Assembly (NCBI GenBank): GCA_030063045.1
Contig: JAQSEB010000114.1
Span: 3,653,983-3,717,982 of the forward strand
Direction: 5' to 3'
Origin: Pratylenchus scribneri
Taxonomy: Eukaryota > Nematoda > Chromadorea > Rhabditida > Pratylenchidae
DNA length: 64,000 bases
Position 1 is the first letter of the stretch. Each line of letters begins with the position of its first letter. Below, piece after piece: positions 58,958 to 64,000 of the stretch. The translations under genes and the position numbers were made by a program. The notes beneath the pieces are model-generated. The model made no database searches, had not been told where the DNA came from, and worked only from the letters and a program-made list of their open reading frames with translations.

Positions 58958-60008
58958 CCCTATAATGTCCTATTTTTCCATGATACTCCTTGAAAAGATT
59001 ATTTTAATCATTCATAATAATTTTCATTACCATGTTTAACCAATCTTAACTATAATAAGACAAAAATGAAAATGATAAGGAATTGATATCCAATTAAAAT
59101 CACGCCATTGCCCTTTTTAATTCTCGAAAAACAAGTCTTTTCCTTTTTCGGGAATTCTTTATTTCAATTAGATTTTTGCCATGGGAAGGGGATAGTCCCA
59201 AAATAAAATAAAGGAATTTTAATTTATTTTTACCAAACTCCATTTCTCTCTATTTTGCAAACAAGTGCGGCGGCAAAGATGGCCCCATAAAAGGCCCTTT
59301 TAAGTTTTGCAAATTTCCTTCCTCCTAACTTTAAAAAAATGACCTTACTTTTTTATCTTTCTTTTTTTTCATAACCAGTTTAATTTATCCAAACTCATAA
59401 GTCAGAAAAATCATATTTTATTAACAAATTATCATTTATGCATACTGAACGGACCAAAAAATACGTAAAAAAAGTATCAAAGTGATAAAAATTAGGTCAT
59501 TTTAGGTATAATGTACAAAGATTAGAAATCATGGTTGTACTCTTATCTTTTCATTATCAGCAAAGCGAAAAATGTTATAATTATAAAATAGGATAATACT
59601 TGTTTAGCAATTAAAATAGGTGTAAAAATGATTTTCTTAGAATTTTTCATGCGTTTTTGCACGTTTCACCGAAAAAGTCGGTTAAAACATTTCAACAAAC
59701 CATGTTTTTGCCAGTTTGACATTTACAAATGCATGTTTTGAAACCGATTTTAAGGGTTTTCCAACAAGCTGAATCCGAAAACTCCTTTCCCAAATTAAAT
59801 TAAAAATTTTTTACTGATAATTAATAAATAAATAATGTTTGACTAATTAAAATTAATTTATTAATTTAGCTGTCATCGTAATTACAACAAAGAAAGCTAA
59901 TAAAATGGTAAAGGATTCGACAACTTCATTATGGGTTTCGCTTCCTATCAACTTCGGCGGAAGGTAGTGCAAATTATTATTTTTATTTAAAATTAATCTT
60001 TATTCAGA
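58958..60008. other. 1-kb region upstream of the ACSL gene
   Basis: AT-rich with no coding exon confirmed. An ATG at 59931 opens a 33-base frame ending in a good donor (CGGAAG|GTAGTG, 59963), with an acceptor right before the ACSL ATG (TTTATTCAG, 60008). Splicing them would be out of frame, so this is more likely a 5' UTR exon or part of another isoform. Confidence 0.35.
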
Positions 60009-62628
60009 ATGACCGATTTTGGCGATTGGGGAGGAGAAGATGCAAATAGCAGTTCATTACTCTACACAGTTGGTGCCGCTGCTACACTTGGTGCAATGGG
60101 AATTTGGTGGCTCTGGTCTTCACGCCCTTCTCCGAAGAAATTGACTCCGCTTGTGGACCCTGAATCTCAAACTCGTCAACTACCGGTCTGATTAAAAAAA
60201 AAAAAATACATTAATTTAATTAATTACAGGATGGCTCTCGTGTCAGCAAATACTTGAAATCGGATGCACTTATGCGTTTTATTCATCAAGATGCCAACAC
60301 AATTTACTCAGCCATCCGTCGGGGAGCAAACATTTCAAAAGATGGGCCAATGCTTGGATATCGCTGCAAGGAACAACCGGGCGAACCATTTGTGTGGCTT
60401 AGCTACAATGAAGTGATCAAAAGGGCCAGTCGGATCGGAAGAGCTATGCGCGCGATTGGAATTCCTGCGGGCCAAGAACAATTCATTGGAATCTTTGCAA
60501 AGAACAGACCGGAATGGATTCTCGTCGAGCAGGCTACATATTGCTTCAAAAATGTCATTGGTATGCAAATTATTTTTACTAATAATTTTCCATATTTAAA
60601 TTTCAGTTCCACTTTACGAAACATTGGGACCGGATGCCTCGGTATACATCATCAATCAAGCCGAAATCAAGTTGGTGGTAAGTATTATTCATTTTAAATA
60701 CAAATCAATAATAAAATATTATTTTCAGTTTTGTGATTCCATATCGAAAGCAAAGGGACTGGTGGACCGGAAAGCAAATTGCCCGACACTCAAATACATT
60801 GTGATTATGTCGCCCGCCTTTGAAGAAATGACCAATCAATTTCGACAAGAGGCCGCAGATGCTGGAATCGAATTATTCGGATTTCGTGACTTCGAGAAGA
60901 TGGGAGATCGTCCTGACATTGCGAAAATGCCCGACCAACCACCGAATGCTGATGACTTGTCAACGATTTGTTACACTTCTGGGACCACAGGTAAAAATTG
61001 AACATTCCTAATAATCCAATTTAATATTCTCATATTTTACAGGAAATCCAAAAGGCGTTATGCTTACACACGGCAATGTGATCGCGGATTGCACAGCTTT
61101 GGACTATTTCAAAAACACCAATCTTGGGCCAAAGGTATTTATTTTGCCTTTTTTAGCAAAAACATTTTTAATTTTTTAGGATGTCATGATGTCTTTCCTC
61201 CCATTGGCCCACATGTTCGAACGCATCATGGAGACCGCTGTTTTCACCGAAGGCGGAGCTGTTGGATTTTTCGGTGGCGATATCCGCAATTTGGCTGATG
61301 ATATCAAAGTGCTTCGTCCGACCATTTTGCCCGTTGTTCCTCGTGTATGTTTTTTTAATTATTAATTTAATTTAACTAATCAATATTTATTTTAGGTCCT
61401 CAATCGAATTTACGACAAAGTTCACCATGAAGCAAACAAATCATCATTCACTCGTCTCGTGTTCGACACTGCTGTTTCTCTCAAAAAACGTGAAATTAAC
61501 AACTGGATTGTCCGAAATGATTCCCTGGTCGACCAACTCATCTTCAAAAAAGTCCGCGAAGGACTTGGAGGGCGTGTGAAATTGATGGTGGGTAAAAATA
61601 AAAACGAATTGATTTAAAAACAAATTTAAGGTTACCGGTTCGGCACCTCTTTCTGAAACAGTCTTGACATTCATGCGTTGTGCCACCGGTGCGGTTGTGT
61701 GCGAAGGATACGGCCAGACTGAATGCGTTGCTGCGGCCACTGTGACTATCGAAGGCGACCCAATTCGTTCGTTTATTTTGTAAAAATCTATAAAATATAA
61801 ATTCCTTTTGCAGCCGGCCATGTTGGTATTCCGGCTCCATGCAATGCCATCAAACTTGTCGATGTCCCGGAGCTGAATTACTTTGCAAAGGACAATGTTG
61901 GCGAGGTTTGCATCAGAGGACCGAATGTGTTCAAGGGATACTACAAAATGCCGGATCTGACCAAAGAAGCACTTGACGAGCAAGGGTGGTTGCACACTGG
62001 CGATATTGGGCGCTGGACTCCTCAAGGCACATTGAAGATCGTCGATCGGAAAAAGGTTAAATAAATAATGAATAAAAATTAAGAAATAAATAATTTATAT
62101 TTTAGCACATTTTCAAACTGGCCCAAGGCGAATATGTGGCACCGGAGAAAATTGAAATCATCTACACCCGCTCCAAATATGTGGCTCAATGCTTTGTCCA
62201 TGGTAAAACTACTCCTTCTTACTTAAATTATTTATATTTTCAGGTGAAAGTCTGAAGACCTCTCTCATTGCCATAATTGTCCCGGACCCGGATGTTCTTC
62301 CTGGCGAAGCGGCAAAACAATTGAACATCAAAAACGAAACAATCAAGAAGCTTTGCGAGGATGAACGCGTCAAGAAAATGATTCTGGATGACATAATTGC
62401 GCAGGGGAAAAAGGCAGGCTTGCACAATTTCGAGCAGGTTGGTCATTTATTTATTTGCCATTATTTTGGTAACTTATTTGAATAATTCAGGTGAAGGACA
62501 TTTTCCTGTGCCACGAAATGTTCACCGTCGAGAATGACCTTCTGACTCCAACACTCAAAGGCAAACGACCACAACTGCGAACTCACTTCAAGGCCCAACT
62601 GGACAAAATGTATGAGAAATTGGAATGA
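60009..62628 (+). CDS. long-chain fatty-acid CoA ligase (ACSL)
   Basis: Twelve exons: 60009-60185, 60230-60560, 60607-60677, 60729-60990, 61043-61134, 61180-61344, 61396-61587, 61631-61766, 61814-62055, 62106-62202, 62244-62437, 62491-62628; 699 codons, closing in frame and of normal length for ACSL1/5/6-type enzymes. The enzyme activates long-chain fatty acids to acyl-CoA via an acyl-AMP intermediate, using ATP and CoA, on ER or mitochondrial outer membranes. An N-terminal TM anchor is seen (LLYTVGAAATLGAMGIWWLW). Motifs: P-loop/AMP-binding ICYTSGTTGNPKGVMLTHGN; LPLAHMFERIM; EGYGQTECVAAAT; the GWLHTGDIG nucleotide-binding motif; the linker IVDRKKHIFKLAQGEYVAPE; catalytic lysine in TLKGKRPQLR near the C-terminus. 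All key motifs are intact. The ATG is preceded by TTATTCAGA, a splice or trans-splice acceptor. Convergent with the TMED gene. Confidence 0.95.
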
Positions 62629-63020
62629 ATCAAACGAATCGACGAATCGGAATGGAATGGCAGCAAAGATGACATCAAACAAATATATTTATTACCATCA
62701 TTAATGACCTATTTCCCTAATATGATCCAATTTTTTTTATTGTAATAAGAAACCAATGCATGATCTTAACTTGCTGACATAAATTCATTGTAACCGATCT
62801 ATTCTTTCACATAGTCCCTACCGATTTCCGTTACAAAAATGAACACGGGCTCATAATTTGCTCTAATTGATTGAATTATTATTTTGTTCTTTCTTCTTTC
62901 CCCTTATCCCATTTCCCATTGATGACATTGTATGGAAATATTATTTTATCACATAAAAACAATGACATAAATAAATTATATAAATTTAACAATTGAATTC
63001 TTGATATTTTGGGTGTTTAT

Positions 63021-63939
63021 TTAGTGTCTTCTTCCACGCATCATTCGTCCAATTTTGGAATTGTCTTCAAAAAGGCTTCTGATCAGCCAAACTTGGATGG
63101 CAGCCACAAATAACATCACAATGGCATTCAAAATTGACCAAAATTGAACCCGGTCATGGTTAGCCCCTACAATTGCCCGGTCTTTTGCTTCAGAAGCTCG
63201 AAAGAGTGATTGGTAATATTCAATTTTGTTCAAGTGATTTTTGATGTTGTTGAATGATCCCTTGAAATAGAAATAAATTAAAAATTATTTGTATTGAATA
63301 TTTTACATGGAACTGTTCTATGGTCATTCCCAATTGCTTCATCTTTTCTTGCAACAATGCATCCGTCTTTTTGTTCGCAAATTTGGTCAGATCTTCTTCC
63401 TCACGATTTCCATCACCATCGTACAAATATATTTCTAAATAATTGATTGAAAAATTGAAAATTAGGCTATTTTATTCATACCAAAAAATACAACTTTCCT
63501 AGCCTGATAAGAAAATGAATTATCAAAGCATAATTGATAATCTCCTGATTGATTTATATCAATTCTAAAAATTAAATGCAAATAATTATGTAATCAATAT
63601 TAATTAAATTACTTATGGTCCCCATCCGTTTTCATTTGATCCTGTTTTAATACATTTTCATTTAAAATCAGCATAAAATTGACATTCAAATCGCCACCAT
63701 CAATAACCTTAAAGATGTTATTGATTTTAAAAAATAATTACCTATTGAAAAACCTGATAATAAACTTCCATGGATTTGTGTTTTTCTTGAATTGGTTGGA
63801 AAAAGCATTCAAATTTTCCAGGAGGCACTTCAACAGTTAAATCGTATTCACCTCCATCTGCCATCCAATTCAAAGAAAATAAAAACAATAATAATGCAGT
63901 GGAGAAATGCTGCAATAGGCGATAAATTGCTTTTATCAT
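63021..63939 (-). CDS. p24/TMED-family cargo receptor
   Basis: Five exons: 63939-63754, 63707-63613, 63564-63482, 63434-63307, 63260-63021; 244 codons, closing in frame. p24 proteins cycle between ER and Golgi in COPI/COPII vesicles and select cargo such as GPI-anchored proteins. The signal peptide is STALLLFLFSLNW. The lumenal GOLD domain runs from YDLTVEVPPGKFECFFQPI through the second conserved Cys in GDYQLCFDNSFS. It is followed by the coiled-coil stalk (LLQEKMKQLGMTIEQFH; NHLNKIEYYQSLFRASEAKD) and a single TM (WSILNAIVMLFVAAIQVWLI). The short cytosolic tail starts RSLFEDNSKIG and ends in RRH instead of a classic KKxx. The features best fit the gamma (TMED1/5-type) subfamily; this assignment is inferred. 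Confidence 0.92.
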
Positions 63940-64000
63940 TCTGAAATTTGTTTTTTTAATTTTATTTATGCAAACTGCAAATATCTTTCATTTTCATCCA

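Noticed and set aside
59931..59963. An upstream coding exon for the ACSL gene
   Set aside because: Splicing to 60009 would be out of frame with the ACSL start, so at most it is a 5' UTR exon.

Overview
This window is nuclear DNA from a nematode. It is AT-rich, gene-dense on both strands, and its genes are cut into many small exons by introns that are mostly 35-60 bp with GT...TTTCAG/TTTTAG borders. The protein families also point to a nematode: a partial MLT-10-like moulting protein, a multi-ShKT secreted protein, a nematode-style Cys-loop receptor, an NPY/NPF-type receptor and a Dachsous-like cadherin. Three introns use GC-AG borders. Cyst nematodes (Heteroderidae) are known for many GC-AG introns, so a tylenchid plant parasite is a reasonable guess, but the sequence does not prove it.

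Layout. 0-10 kb: partial MLT-10-like gene (-), a small two-exon gene (+), a small secreted protein (+) and a nine-exon Mn-type cation diffusion facilitator (+), followed by a 622-bp foldback element. 12.3-25.6 kb: one 35-exon cadherin gene (+), about 3,073 aa, whose 1.8-kb intron 9 holds a complete OSCP1 gene on the opposite strand. 25.7-27.5 kb: an anion-type Cys-loop channel subunit (-), convergent with the cadherin. 31.5-36.8 kb: a peptide GPCR (+) and a tetraspan LAPTM-like gene (-); the large intron of the latter carries a ~1.65-kb array of a 29/30-bp satellite. 38.9-40.0 kb: a hAT-like non-autonomous element with perfect 8-bp target duplications. 40-47.6 kb: two paralogous genes of an unfamiliar signal peptide/coiled coil/TM family (-), with an unidentified secreted protein gene (-) between them. 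48-55 kb: ShKT protein (+), a small charged protein (+), a 33-bp tandem array, a short coiled-coil protein (-) and a LIM protein (+) whose first intron holds an inverted copy of the 33-bp array. 55.2-57.3 kb: a second four-TM gene (-). 58.3-59 kb: two more foldback/MITE elements. 60-64 kb: a long-chain acyl-CoA synthetase (+) convergent with a p24/TMED cargo receptor (-).

Exon structures were built by reading splice borders and checking phase. For the cadherin, OSCP1, CDF, LGIC, GPCR, tetraspan, ShKT, LIM, ACSL and TMED genes the exon sum closes exactly in frame. Two of them (GPCR and OSCP1) close only if one base is removed from a homopolymer run, which suggests consensus errors in the assembly. 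The genes do not form one pathway. They are mostly membrane or secreted products: adhesion, ion channel, peptide receptor, transporter and trafficking.

The most unusual features are the unfamiliar paralogous membrane-protein pair, two homologous introns inside the cadherin gene that lie in different phases, satellite seed copies in introns, and many long poly-C/poly-G runs.
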